A program made the translations under genes and the position numbers. From the NCBI GenBank assembly GCA_934675095.1, contig CAKUPC010000023.1, forward strand, positions 1 to 31,205: DNA of 31,205 nt. The letters run 5' to 3'. This DNA is from an uncultured Bacteroidales bacterium. GTDB taxonomy: Bacteria > Bacteroidota > Bacteroidia > Bacteroidales > UBA932. Of the stretch, positions 24,903 through 31,205 are shown in pieces (within the stretch, counting starts at the first letter, position 1; each line of letters starts with the position of its first letter). The notes below the pieces were generated by a model. The model was not told where the DNA came from. It did not search any database and saw nothing but the letters and a program-made list of their open reading frames with translations.

Positions 24903-25850
24903 ATGAACTTTACACTGAATGTTCTGGGCACGGCTTCGGCCAAGCCCTCGGCAAATAGAAATTCAAGCGCTCAGGTACTGGATGTACGTGGGCGCTTGTT
25001 TTTGATTGACTGCGGGGAAGGAACCCAACGCCAGTTCTGTCGTCAGCATCTTTCATTCGAGCGCGTAGATGCGATTTTCATATCCCACATCCACGGCGAT
25101 CACATCTTCGGCCTCTTCGGGCTGCTTTCAACGGTAGGGCTCGCGACGCGCAGGGCAAGCGTCCGCATATTCGGCCCGAACTCGCTCGGCCCCGTGCTGA
25201 AGTTTTTTCTCTCCTATTTCGGCGAGCAGCTCGGCATATCCATAGACTTCACCCCCGTCAAGGCGAAGGCTCCCAAGGTGATTTTTGAAAACAAGTTCAT
25301 GACGGTGGAGGCTTTCCCGTTGAACCACCGCATCGAGACTTACGGCTATCTGTTCCGTGAGAAGACTCCGCAGCTGAACGTGTGCAAGTCCGCGATTGAG
25401 GAATATGGGCTCGGAGTCGCTGAAATATGCTCGCTCAAGAACGGGGAAGATGTCGTGCTCCTGGACGGTGACGGCGCTCCTGTGCAGCGGATTCCGAACG
25501 CGGATGTGACTTTCCTGCCATACCGTCCGAGGTCATTCGCCTATTGCAGTGACACGGCCCCGTTTCCGGAATTGTCTGAATGGGTGAGGGGTGTGAATCT
25601 GCTCTATCATGAGACGACCTATATGGCCGATATGGAGAAGGAGGCGGCCGAGCGCTATCATTCCACCACGGTTCAGGCAGCCCGGTGTGCCCACGAAGCC
25701 GGTGTCGGCAAACTTATTGCAGGGCATTATTCCTCGCGCTATCGTGACACCGCCCCTCTGCTCGCGGAACTCCGGTCGATATTCCCGAATTCTTTTGCGG
25801 CAAATGACGGCGATGTATTCGATGTCCCTTTGGAAACATTCAAAAAATGA
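24903..25850 (+). CDS. rnz: Ribonuclease Z
   Basis: RNase Z is a zinc-dependent endonuclease that cuts tRNA precursors at the discriminator base to make the 3' end, which matters for tRNAs without encoded CCA, such as the two in this window. The 315-residue product is the short (trnaseZ-S) form, with the metallo-beta-lactamase motif HIHGDH (62-67) and downstream metal ligands in LNHRIETYG, YCSDTAPFPEL and AGHYSSRY. It starts 11 bases after rpsA. Its stop overlaps the next ATG in ATGA (25847-25850), so the glucosaminidase gene is probably translationally coupled. Confidence 0.95.
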   Translation: MNFTLNVLGTASAKPSANRNSSAQVLDVRGRLFLIDCGEGTQRQFCRQHLSFERVDAIFISHIHGDHIFGLFGLLSTVGLATRRASVRIFGPNSLGPVLKFFLSYFGEQLGISIDFTPVKAKAPKVIFENKFMTVEAFPLNHRIETYGYLFREKTPQLNVCKSAIEEYGLGVAEICSLKNGEDVVLLDGDGAPVQRIPNADVTFLPYRPRSFAYCSDTAPFPELSEWVRGVNLLYHETTYMADMEKEAAERYHSTTVQAARCAHEAGVGKLIAGHYSSRYRDTAPLLAELRSIFPNSFAANDGDVFDVPLETFKK

Positions 25851-26887
25851 AGATAAAAAATAATATTTTTTTTGCGTTCATACTCTTTCTTCTCTGTTCG
25901 GTGACGATGTTTTCGGACGTTCGCTCGACGCAGGAGGAATATATACGCAGATACTCGAAGACCGCGGTCTCTGAAATGTACCGTTCGGGCATTCCTGCCA
26001 GCATAACCCTTGCCCAGGGGCTGCTCGAATCCGGGGCGGGGAAGTCGAGACTGGCCGTCGAGGGCAACAACCATTTCGGAATAAAGTGCCACAACTGGGC
26101 CGGGAAGAAAATCTATGAGGACGACGACCGCAGGCATGAGTGTTTCCGAAAATACGGTTCGGCGGAGGAGTCATACCGTGATCACTCCGATTTCCTGCGC
26201 TACAAGGACCGCTACAAGTTCCTTTTCGACCTCGACCCGACGGACTACCGCGGATGGGCATACGGTCTCAGGAAAGCCGGCTATGCGACCGACCCTAACT
26301 ATCCTAAGAAGCTGGTTAAGCTCATCGAGGACTATAAGCTCTATGAATTTGACACCAAGCCTTCAACCTATCCGGACAGCGACTCGTCCGCATCGGCAAA
26401 GCCCTCTAAAGGAAGCAGGAAGGACAGGCCCGTGAAGACAAAGCCGGGAAAGAAGACTTCTGCCACACGTCCGGAATCTCCGTCGAAAATCGAAACCCCG
26501 AAGCCTCTGAATGAGCATCAGCGGGAGGTGTTCAGCTTCAATCTCTCGCGTGAGATGTATTCCCTCAACGGTGTTCCGTTCGTCTATTCCGTGGAGGGGG
26601 AAACTTATGCCTCGATAGCGAAGGACTATAATCTCTTTCTTCGCGAAATATTGAAATTCAATGATTTGAAGGCGCCTCGTGAGCTCCTTCCGGGAACCGT
26701 GGTCTATCTTCAGCAGAAGAAATCAATGGCGGCTAAAGGCTTGGAAAAGCATGTGTGGGAGAAGGATGATGACCTATGGTCGGTGTCGCAGAGATATGCC
26801 GTCAAACTTTCTAAGCTGATGAAAATGAACGGGGTGAAGTCGGACTCGGAACTTGTCGAAGGGGATCTGATTACTTTGAGAAAATAA
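25847..26887 (+). CDS. Exported glucosaminidase with two LysM domains
   Basis: The 346-residue product has an N-terminal hydrophobic segment (about 5-23), a FlgJ-like N-acetylglucosaminidase domain (about 30-170) and a basic Ser/Lys/Pro linker (about 175-220). Two LysM peptidoglycan-binding modules follow (about 243-290 and 298-346). The probable catalytic glutamate is Glu61 in LLESGAGKS, followed by NNHFGIKC, typical of the family. It should cleave the glycan backbone of peptidoglycan in the periplasm. The ATG overlaps the rnz stop codon by four bases. mltG, another glycan-strand cutter, follows on the same strand 69 bases later, so the two may work together in cell-wall remodelling. Confidence 0.9.
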   Translation: MKIKNNIFFAFILFLLCSVTMFSDVRSTQEEYIRRYSKTAVSEMYRSGIPASITLAQGLLESGAGKSRLAVEGNNHFGIKCHNWAGKKIYEDDDRRHECFRKYGSAEESYRDHSDFLRYKDRYKFLFDLDPTDYRGWAYGLRKAGYATDPNYPKKLVKLIEDYKLYEFDTKPSTYPDSDSSASAKPSKGSRKDRPVKTKPGKKTSATRPESPSKIETPKPLNEHQREVFSFNLSREMYSLNGVPFVYSVEGETYASIAKDYNLFLREILKFNDLKAPRELLPGTVVYLQQKKSMAAKGLEKHVWEKDDDLWSVSQRYAVKLSKLMKMNGVKSDSELVEGDLITLRK

Positions 26888-26956
26888 ATTTTTGTATATT
26901 TCGGATATATTCGGGAGTTTATGTGGTTCTGAAGTAGGTTCAATTAACTTGATTCG

Positions 26957-28009
26957 ATGAAAAAGAAGAATGTAATATTGATTTGCGTCGCGTCGCTTTC
27001 CGCCGTTATCCTTGTTGTCGGAGTCGTGTTCGCGTCGCTCTGGTACATTGACAACCGTCGGCCGGGATTTGAAAAGGAGTTCGTGCTCTTTGTCTATCCG
27101 GACACTGAGGCATCGCGGGTACTTGACGCCCTGTGTGAGGACGGGTGCGCGAGGAGTCGTGCCAGTCTGGAGCGCTGCTTCCGGAGGATTGGAGCAGCGG
27201 AGAGGATGAAGCCGGGGCGTTATCCGATCAGGACGAGCTATCCTCCTGTGTATGTGGCGCGTATGCTCGCTTTCGGGTGGCAGGAACCGTGCATCCTCAC
27301 TCTTTCGGGGACTCTTAGGCAGAAAGGACGCATCGCCCGGCGCATCGCCTCGCAGATGATGGTGGATTCGACCTCGGTGATGAATGCCTTGAATGACGAG
27401 GTTTTCCTTTCGGAATACGGCTTCACGCCGGAGAATGTGTTCGCGCTCATAATCCCGGACAGCTATCAGATGTATTGGACTGCAAGCGTCAGGGAAATCT
27501 TTGACCGGTTCAAGAAGGAATATGACGAGTTCTGGACTCCGGAGCGCGTACAGCTGGCAAAGGCTCAGGGACTTACTCCAATGGAGGCGTCTGTGGTGGC
27601 TTCTATCGTAAGCGGAGAGACCCTGAAGGAGTTTGAGTTCCCGTTGATTGCTGGTGTGTATCTTAACCGTCTGCACAAGGGAATGAAGCTTCAGGCGGAT
27701 CCGACGATATGCTTCTGCTACGACTACACTCTGAACAGGGTGCTGAGGAAGCATCTTCAGATTGATTCTCCGTACAATACTTACAAGTATGCAGGGCTTC
27801 CCCCCGCACCGATAAACGTTCCGTCGAAGGCCTGCCTTGAGGCCGTGCTTCATCCCGATACGCACAACTACCTCTTCTTCTGCGCTAATCCCGCCTTTGA
27901 CGGCACCCATCGCTTTGCCGTGACATACGCGGAGCATCAGCGGAATGCCAGAGAGTTTCAGCGGGCGCTGACGGCACGCATGAAGGCGAAGGCCGCAGAA
28001 TCAAAATAA
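26957..28009 (+). CDS. mltG: Endolytic murein transglycosylase MltG
   Basis: MltG is an inner-membrane lytic transglycosylase that cuts nascent glycan strands and is proposed to set their length. The 350-residue product has one N-terminal transmembrane helix (about 5-30) and a periplasmic YceG domain. The segment ASIVSGET (215-222) holds the conserved catalytic Glu221. It is followed by AGVYLNRLHKGMKLQADPT and the C-terminal YNTYKYAGLPPAPI motif, both characteristic of the family. The 69-base gap before it includes TATATTTC, an imperfect -7 box, so it may have its own weak promoter in addition to read-through from rpsA-rnz-glucosaminidase. Confidence 0.94.
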   Translation: MKKKNVILICVASLSAVILVVGVVFASLWYIDNRRPGFEKEFVLFVYPDTEASRVLDALCEDGCARSRASLERCFRRIGAAERMKPGRYPIRTSYPPVYVARMLAFGWQEPCILTLSGTLRQKGRIARRIASQMMVDSTSVMNALNDEVFLSEYGFTPENVFALIIPDSYQMYWTASVREIFDRFKKEYDEFWTPERVQLAKAQGLTPMEASVVASIVSGETLKEFEFPLIAGVYLNRLHKGMKLQADPTICFCYDYTLNRVLRKHLQIDSPYNTYKYAGLPPAPINVPSKACLEAVLHPDTHNYLFFCANPAFDGTHRFAVTYAEHQRNAREFQRALTARMKAKAAESK

Positions 28010-28014
28010 TTGCA

Positions 28015-28022
28015 TATATTTG
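28015..28022 (+). promoter_or_regulatory. Possible -7 box of manC
   Basis: TATATTTG matches TAnnTTTG and lies about 38 bases before the manC ATG, but no TTTG is found at the -33 position. Read-through from mltG is equally possible. Confidence 0.35.
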
Positions 28023-28059
28023 TGTGATTGTGGCAGTTTTACTTCGTAGATGACAGGTT

Positions 28060-28986
28060 ATGAAAGACAGGAATACTCATGTTGTAATTATGGCGGGCGG
28101 CGTAGGTAGCCGGCTGTGGCCAATCAGCACCCCCGAGCGACCGAAGCAGTTCATTGATGTCCTCGGAGTGGGGAAATCATTGATACAGATGACGGTGGAG
28201 CGCTTCCTTCCGTCTGCTCCGATTGAGAACTTTTGGGTGGTGACTTCCGCGGAGTACTCGGATATTGTGCACGAACAGCTTCCGGAACTCCCGTCCGAGC
28301 ACATTCTCCTTGAACCGGTGGCACGCAACACCGCTCCGTGCATTGCATACGCCTGCCGGAAGATTGCCGCGCATCATCCGGACGCGAATGTCGTGGTTAC
28401 TCCTGCCGATGCCCTCGTCACTGAGACGGCACGCTTTACGGAGGTCATCGAAAAGGCTCTTTCATTCACCGAGAACTCGTCGGCCATTGCCACTGTGGGC
28501 ATCATCCCGACAAGACCCGACACCGGCTACGGTTACATCAATGTGCCTGGCTTTGTCCACGGAGAGTTGCAGAAGGTCCTTCAGTTCAAGGAAAAGCCGG
28601 ACCTTGCCACCGCGGAGAAGTATCTCGCATCCGGTGATTTCGTGTGGAATGCCGGAATCTTCGTCTGGAATGTCAGGACGATAAATGGTGAACTCCGCGC
28701 CCATACCCCTCAGATTATGTCTGTGATGGACCGTCTCGAACCGGACTTTTACTCCCCGCGCGAGTCAGCGGCGCTTGCCGAGCTGTTCCCGACCTGCGAC
28801 AAGATTTCGATTGACTATGCCGTGATGGAGAAGTCCCGAAACATATATGTCATCGCTGAAGAGCTCGGCTGGAGCGACCTCGGAAGCTGGCATTCGCTCC
28901 GTGAACAGCTGCTTGCAATGGGGCGCGTGCAGCAGATTGAGCATTGGGAACGAGTAATCGCATCAGCGGAGACGAAAAAATGTTAA
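28060..28986 (+). CDS. manC: Mannose-1-phosphate guanylyltransferase, C-terminally shortened
   Basis: The enzyme makes GDP-mannose from mannose-1-phosphate and GTP for glycan and capsule synthesis. The nucleotide-binding motif GGVGSRLWPIS (13-23), the PKQF motif (28-31), EPVARNTAPCIAYA, the GYGYI segment and WNAGIFVWN are all intact. At 308 residues it is about 50 shorter than the roughly 350-360 residue enzymes I recall from this phylum. After GWSDLGSWHSL the usual C-terminal beta-rich segment is missing and a short charged tail ends in AETKKC. The stop lies 16 bases before a tRNA promoter. Loss of the end by recombination at the tRNA locus is plausible. The catalytic core looks complete, so activity is possible. 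A TATATTTG box (28015-28022) lies upstream. Confidence 0.88.
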   Translation: MKDRNTHVVIMAGGVGSRLWPISTPERPKQFIDVLGVGKSLIQMTVERFLPSAPIENFWVVTSAEYSDIVHEQLPELPSEHILLEPVARNTAPCIAYACRKIAAHHPDANVVVTPADALVTETARFTEVIEKALSFTENSSAIATVGIIPTRPDTGYGYINVPGFVHGELQKVLQFKEKPDLATAEKYLASGDFVWNAGIFVWNVRTINGELRAHTPQIMSVMDRLEPDFYSPRESAALAELFPTCDKISIDYAVMEKSRNIYVIAEELGWSDLGSWHSLREQLLAMGRVQQIEHWERVIASAETKKC

Positions 28987-29002
28987 AAAAAGTGCAGAAA
29001 AA

Positions 29003-29034
29003 TTTGGAGGATTCAAACTAAAGTCATACCTTTG
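29003..29034 (+). promoter_or_regulatory. Predicted promoter of the tRNA-Lys pair
   Basis: TTTG (29003-29006), a 20-base spacer and TACCTTTG (29027-29034) match the Bacteroidota promoter. Transcription would start near 29041, about 35 bases upstream of the first tRNA. Confidence 0.7.
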
Positions 29035-29076
29035 CAATCCCAAATCAAAAGAGACACTAAGTTTGGGACGCGGTTC

Positions 29077-29149
29077 GATTCGTTAGCTCAGTTGGTAGAG
29101 CACAACACTTTTAATGTTGGGGTCTCGGGTTCGAGCCCCGAACGAATCA
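29077..29149 (+). tRNA. tRNA-Lys (anticodon UUU)
   Basis: A complete 73-base cloverleaf can be drawn: acceptor GATTCGT/ACGAATC, D stem GCTC/GAGC, anticodon stem CAACA/TGTTG with loop CTTTTAA (anticodon TTT at 29110-29112), five-base variable loop and T arm TCGGG-TTCGAGC-CCCGA. The discriminator is A and the 3' CCA is not encoded. It reads AAA and AAG. Confidence 0.96.
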
Positions 29150-29198
29150 CGAGATTTGACTGAAAGTTCAAAGACATACAAAGTTTGAAAGAAAGTTT

Positions 29199-29271
29199 GC
29201 TTCCTTAGCTCAGTTGGTAGAGCACGACACTCTTAATGTTGGGGTCTAGGGTTCGAGCCCCTAAGGGAGCA
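29199..29271 (+). tRNA. tRNA-Lys (anticodon CUU)
   Basis: The 73-base cloverleaf has acceptor GCTTCCT/AGGGAGC (one T-G wobble), D stem GCTC/GAGC, anticodon stem CGACA/TGTTG (one wobble), loop CTCTTAA with anticodon CTT at 29232-29234, and T arm TAGGG-TTCGAGC-CCCTA. The CCA is not encoded. It lies 49 bases after the UUU gene and differs from it mainly in the acceptor stem. It reads AAG only. Confidence 0.95.
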
Positions 29272-29274
29272 CAG

Positions 29275-29309
29275 AAAACGCCGAAGTTCATTTGAATTTC
29301 GGCGTTTTT
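29275..29309. terminator. Bidirectional intrinsic terminator
   Basis: AAAACGCCGAA (29275-29285) pairs with TTCGGCGTTTT (29298-29308), with a TTCA/TGAA pairing in the loop. The T-run after the right arm ends the tRNA transcript. The A-run on the left gives a T-run for greA on the minus strand. A weaker hairpin (GGTTATT/AATAACC, 29311-29337) lies next to it. Confidence 0.85.
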
Positions 29310-29444
29310 GGGTTATTGAAACCTTCAAAAAATAACCAGCATCATCTTTTCATTCTTTTCGGTCTATCTTTCTTTTCTCATCGGTCATGTGCCCTCCAGT
29401 ACACTCCCTCTTTCAAAAGAAACCTATCCTCGAAAATAACTTGT
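29310..29444. other. Short intergenic stretch between terminator and greA
   Basis: Apart from the weak hairpin GGTTATT/AATAACC (29311-29337), which could help to end greA transcripts, I see nothing in this stretch. It is AT-rich and noncoding on both strands as far as I can tell. Confidence 0.4.
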
Positions 29445-29915
29445 TCAGCCATCGACCGTCACGCTCTCGATTCTTAGTTGAAAGACTCCGGAGGGTGCGT
29501 GGACATCCACGGTTTCGCCGACTTGCCGTCCCATCAGCGCCATGCCAATCGGAGACTTGCAGGATATCTTTCCTTCCTGAAGGTTCATCTCGTGTGGACT
29601 CACGACGGTGTATGTCATTCTTGTGTTGTTGCTCAGGTTCGTGAACTCGACCTTGCTGAGCAGTGAGATCCGGTCTTTGGGGAGTGCGCTTGTGTCGATG
29701 ACCCTTGAGTATTGGAGAACTTTCTGGAGATAGCGGATTCTGCTGATGGCCTTCCCCTGAGCCCTTCTCGCGGCACGATAGCCGGCGTTTTCGCTCAGGT
29801 CTCCCTGGGCGCGTGCTTCCGACAGGTCATCCTTTATCCGCGGATATTCCTCATTTATCAGAAACTCAAGTTCCGCTGCAATCTGGTCGTATCGTTTCTT
29901 TGACAGGTATTCCAT
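29445..29915 (-). CDS. greA: GreA-type transcription elongation factor with an altered coiled-coil tip
   Basis: GreA rescues backtracked RNA polymerase by inserting its coiled coil into the secondary channel and stimulating transcript cleavage. The 156-residue product has the N-terminal coiled coil (about 1-75) and the C-terminal FKBP-like domain (about 80-156, with SPIGMALMGRQVGE). The two tip acids needed for cleavage are kept (Asp39 and Glu42 in QGDLSENA). The following residues differ from the usual ENAEYxAAKEAQG: here the segment is ENAGYRAARRAQG, so one Glu and further acids become Gly or Arg. It may be a specialised paralogue; no second greA lies in this window. ogt is 43 bases upstream on the same strand, and the gene converges on the tRNA terminator. 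Confidence 0.9.
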   Translation of the reverse strand: MEYLSKKRYDQIAAELEFLINEEYPRIKDDLSEARAQGDLSENAGYRAARRAQGKAISRIRYLQKVLQYSRVIDTSALPKDRISLLSKVEFTNLSNNTRMTYTVVSPHEMNLQEGKISCKSPIGMALMGRQVGETVDVHAPSGVFQLRIESVTVDG

Positions 29916-29958
29916 AGTCTTTGTTTTTTGTATCTATTGTTTTCTTGTTTCTTAGATC

Positions 29959-30501
29959 TCAGGCACGAGTGTTCTCTCCTGCAAGGAGATACTGTTTCGC
30001 GTCCAGCCCTCCGGCAAAGCCTGTCAGCGAGCCGTCTGAACCAATCACGCGGTGGCAGGGAACGATTATGCTCATCGGGTTTGCTCCTATCGCCTGAGCC
30101 ACGGCTCTTACGCCTCTTGGGTTGTTCACCGCAGACGCTACCTGCATATATGTCCTGGTTTCTCCGTAGGGGATGTTGAGCAGAGCCTTCCAGACGCTCT
30201 GCCGGAACCCCGAACCGACAAGGCGCAGCGGGATGTCAAAGGCCTTGCGCTCACCGGCGAAATACTCATTCAACTCTTTGACGGTCAGCTTTATGACATC
30301 CGAACTCTCCTCCCGGAACTCCGCGTTCAGCATCCGCTCGATTCTCCGCTTGTTCTTTTCCGCACACGGCTTCTCGCCCCAGTCGCACATGCACAGTTCG
30401 TTCCCGACCGACCCGAGAATAATCTCTCCGCACGGGGAGCTGTAGCGCTGCACTTTGATGGTTTGTCTTGTATTCTCGTTCTGCATTCGTTTGATAGTCA
30501 T
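29959..30501 (-). CDS. ogt: Methylated-DNA-protein-cysteine methyltransferase (O6-alkylguanine repair)
   Basis: This suicide enzyme moves alkyl groups from O6-alkylguanine in DNA to its own cysteine. From the ATG at 30501 it has 180 residues, with an N-terminal RNase-H-like domain (about 15-95). The C-terminal DNA-binding domain includes FRQSVWKALLNIPYGETRTY, RAVAQAIGANP and the active site PCHRV with Cys149. An alternative ATG at 30486 (MQNENTRQ) would remove five residues and is equally possible; neither has a clear SD. The open frame continues upstream to 30696 but there overlaps the transporter remnant in another frame. greA lies 43 bases downstream and may share the transcript. Confidence 0.93.
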   Translation of the reverse strand: MTIKRMQNENTRQTIKVQRYSSPCGEIILGSVGNELCMCDWGEKPCAEKNKRRIERMLNAEFREESSDVIKLTVKELNEYFAGERKAFDIPLRLVGSGFRQSVWKALLNIPYGETRTYMQVASAVNNPRGVRAVAQAIGANPMSIIVPCHRVIGSDGSLTGFAGGLDAKQYLLAGENTRA

Positions 30502-30530
30502 TGTCTTATGAGAAAACACTTTGGGCGTTT

Positions 30531-30689
30531 CTAAAGAATCATTACAAGGCTTCCGGCCAGCAGCAGGACGCACCCGACCACAGTTTTCCATGTAAGCGCC
30601 TCGCCGAGGAAGATGACCGCGAAGATAATCGTCAGCACGAGACTGCATTTGTCGATGGGCACAACCTTGCTGACGTCGCCTGTCTTGTT
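30531..30689 (-). pseudogene. C-terminal remnant of an EamA/DMT-family transporter
   Basis: Minus-strand translation of this stretch gives about 52 residues ending at the TAG at 30533-30531. They contain TGDVSKVVPIDK and IFLGEALTW and finish in a hydrophobic helix, LLAGSLVMIL. These are the last third of the single-domain (about 140-residue) EamA transporters, small membrane proteins that export metabolites. Just upstream the frame meets a TGA (30695-30693) and the similarity stops abruptly, so the first 90 or so residues and the start codon are gone. It is too short to be reported by a simple start-to-stop search. It ends 29 bases before ogt, and the intact ancestor was probably co-transcribed with it. 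Confidence 0.8.
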
Positions 30690-30929
30690 TCTTCATTCTA
30701 TCGCGTTGTTGATTTTGTATTTTGATTCACCTCACCCGGAGCCGGATGTTACTGTCAAGTTCTCCGAGATGGACTCCATCCATGAACCGAGAAGTTGTCT
30801 TGAAAGACTCCGAAACCTGCACCTATCAATTACTTCATATACATTGCGTCTGTCATTGACGGGAATTCTTTTTCTCTATATTTCTATGAATCAGATTATT
30901 AATCCCTCTTACATGATTAACATGGCGCA
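30690..30929. other. AT-rich stretch without a recognisable gene
   Basis: These 240 bases lie between the broken transporter and the TfoX-like gene and are clearly richer in A and T than their surroundings. Neither strand shows a protein I recognise, a tRNA, or a clear promoter or terminator. A plus-strand open frame crosses it but shows no family signature. It may be decayed sequence left by the event that removed the transporter's 5' part. Confidence 0.5.
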
Positions 30930-31205
30930 TCAGTTCACGCCGTCCGCCGTTGCGGCAATCACCTCACGGACTTCGTCCCGGTCATCGACATTGACCTGAA
31001 GCATGGGCTTTGCGCCCGGGTATGGCACCGCGTCCGGGTGGTTGAATCTCGCATTTGTACTTGTCTTCTTAACGAGAAGGCGGTTGTCGTAAATCCCTCC
31101 GATGTGCTTGCCCTGATAATATAGCAGATATTCGCCCATCATCTGCCTTGTCATTATTTCGTCTCCGAACCCTGTCTGTTCAACGACAAAGTCCCTGTAT
31201 TCCTT
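30930..31205 (-). CDS. TfoX N-terminal-domain protein, 5' end beyond the window
   Basis: The visible 91 residues match the TfoX_N domain: MMGEYLLYYQGKHIGGIYDNRLLVKK, then PYPGAKPMLQV and a C-terminal acidic helix. The frame stays open to the window edge. The residues before MTRQ (KEYRDFVVEQ, then TGFGDEI) also fit the family, so the Met at 31154 is internal and the true start is outside. In Haemophilus, TfoX/Sxy controls competence genes. Single-domain proteins like this one are widespread and their role is unknown. No competence genes are seen here. The stop lies about 240 bases from the transporter remnant. Confidence 0.85.
   Translation of the reverse strand, partial: KEYRDFVVEQTGFGDEIMTRQMMGEYLLYYQGKHIGGIYDNRLLVKKTSTNARFNHPDAVPYPGAKPMLQVNVDDRDEVREVIAATADGVN

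Noticed and set aside
28987..29310. Integrative element or att site at the tRNA-Lys genes
   Set aside because: No integrase is present, and I see no direct repeat of a tRNA 3' end in the window apart from the second, complete tRNA.
30501..30696. N-terminal extension of Ogt
   Set aside because: The extra 65 residues are Arg-rich and out of frame with the EamA remnant that explains this DNA; Ogt homologues start near 30501 or 30486.
1..31205. CRISPR array, insertion sequence, prophage, toxin-antitoxin or defence system
   Set aside because: I looked on both strands for regularly spaced repeats, transposase or recombinase motifs, and known defence domains, and found none.

Overview
The window is about 31.2 kb of GC-rich chromosome from a member of the Bacteroidota, most likely order Bacteroidales. 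I base this on recurrent promoters of the TTTG-N19/20-TAnnTTTG type used by the housekeeping sigma factor of that phylum, sparse Shine-Dalgarno sequences, the clpC/gyrA/TPR gene order, a six-domain ribosomal protein S1 and the Bacteroidota form of the GyrA box. The family cannot be fixed from the sequence; Rikenellaceae or a related uncultured gut lineage would fit. I found no prophage, insertion sequence, CRISPR array or secretion-system locus. It is a housekeeping region with a few decayed or remodelled genes.

Layout. 1-6.8 kb: a ClpC-type unfoldase without its middle domain (minus strand) diverges from gyrA and a TPR lipoprotein-like or periplasmic protein, through two promoters that interlock. 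A strong terminator and a palindrome-rich intergenic stretch follow. 6.9-10.4 kb (minus): a DUF389 membrane protein, a CapA-like protein and PhoH, tightly packed. 10.5-17.3 kb (plus): a five-gene operon of a SPOR lipoprotein, a catalytically degenerate M28 peptidase fused to a TonB C-terminal domain, leucyl-tRNA synthetase and two tandem YitT membrane proteins. 17.4-18.6 kb: a membrane-anchored AraC-type regulator. 18.7-22.8 kb: ettA meets prfB tail to tail with overlapping stop codons; corA and the remnant of D-aminoacyl-tRNA deacylase lie upstream of prfB.

22.9-29 kb (plus): rpsA with a clear promoter and leader, then rnz, a LysM glucosaminidase, mltG and a mannose-1-phosphate guanylyltransferase with a shortened C-terminus. 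Two tRNA-Lys genes (UUU and CUU) follow under their own promoter, ending at a bidirectional terminator. 29.4-31.2 kb (minus): greA, an O6-alkylguanine methyltransferase, the tail of a broken EamA transporter, about 240 AT-rich bases without a gene, and a TfoX-like gene that runs off the window.

Functionally, much of the region serves translation and transcription (leuS, ettA, prfB, rpsA, rnz, two tRNAs, greA). A second theme is the cell envelope (SPOR protein, glucosaminidase, MltG, CapA-like protein, GDP-mannose synthesis). The least ordinary items are the M28 pseudo-peptidase/TonB_C fusion coupled to the SPOR lipoprotein, the ClpC lacking its middle domain, the gutted dtd gene, and two intergenic regions where palindromic TTTGCAAA-like sites seem to serve promoters on both strands.
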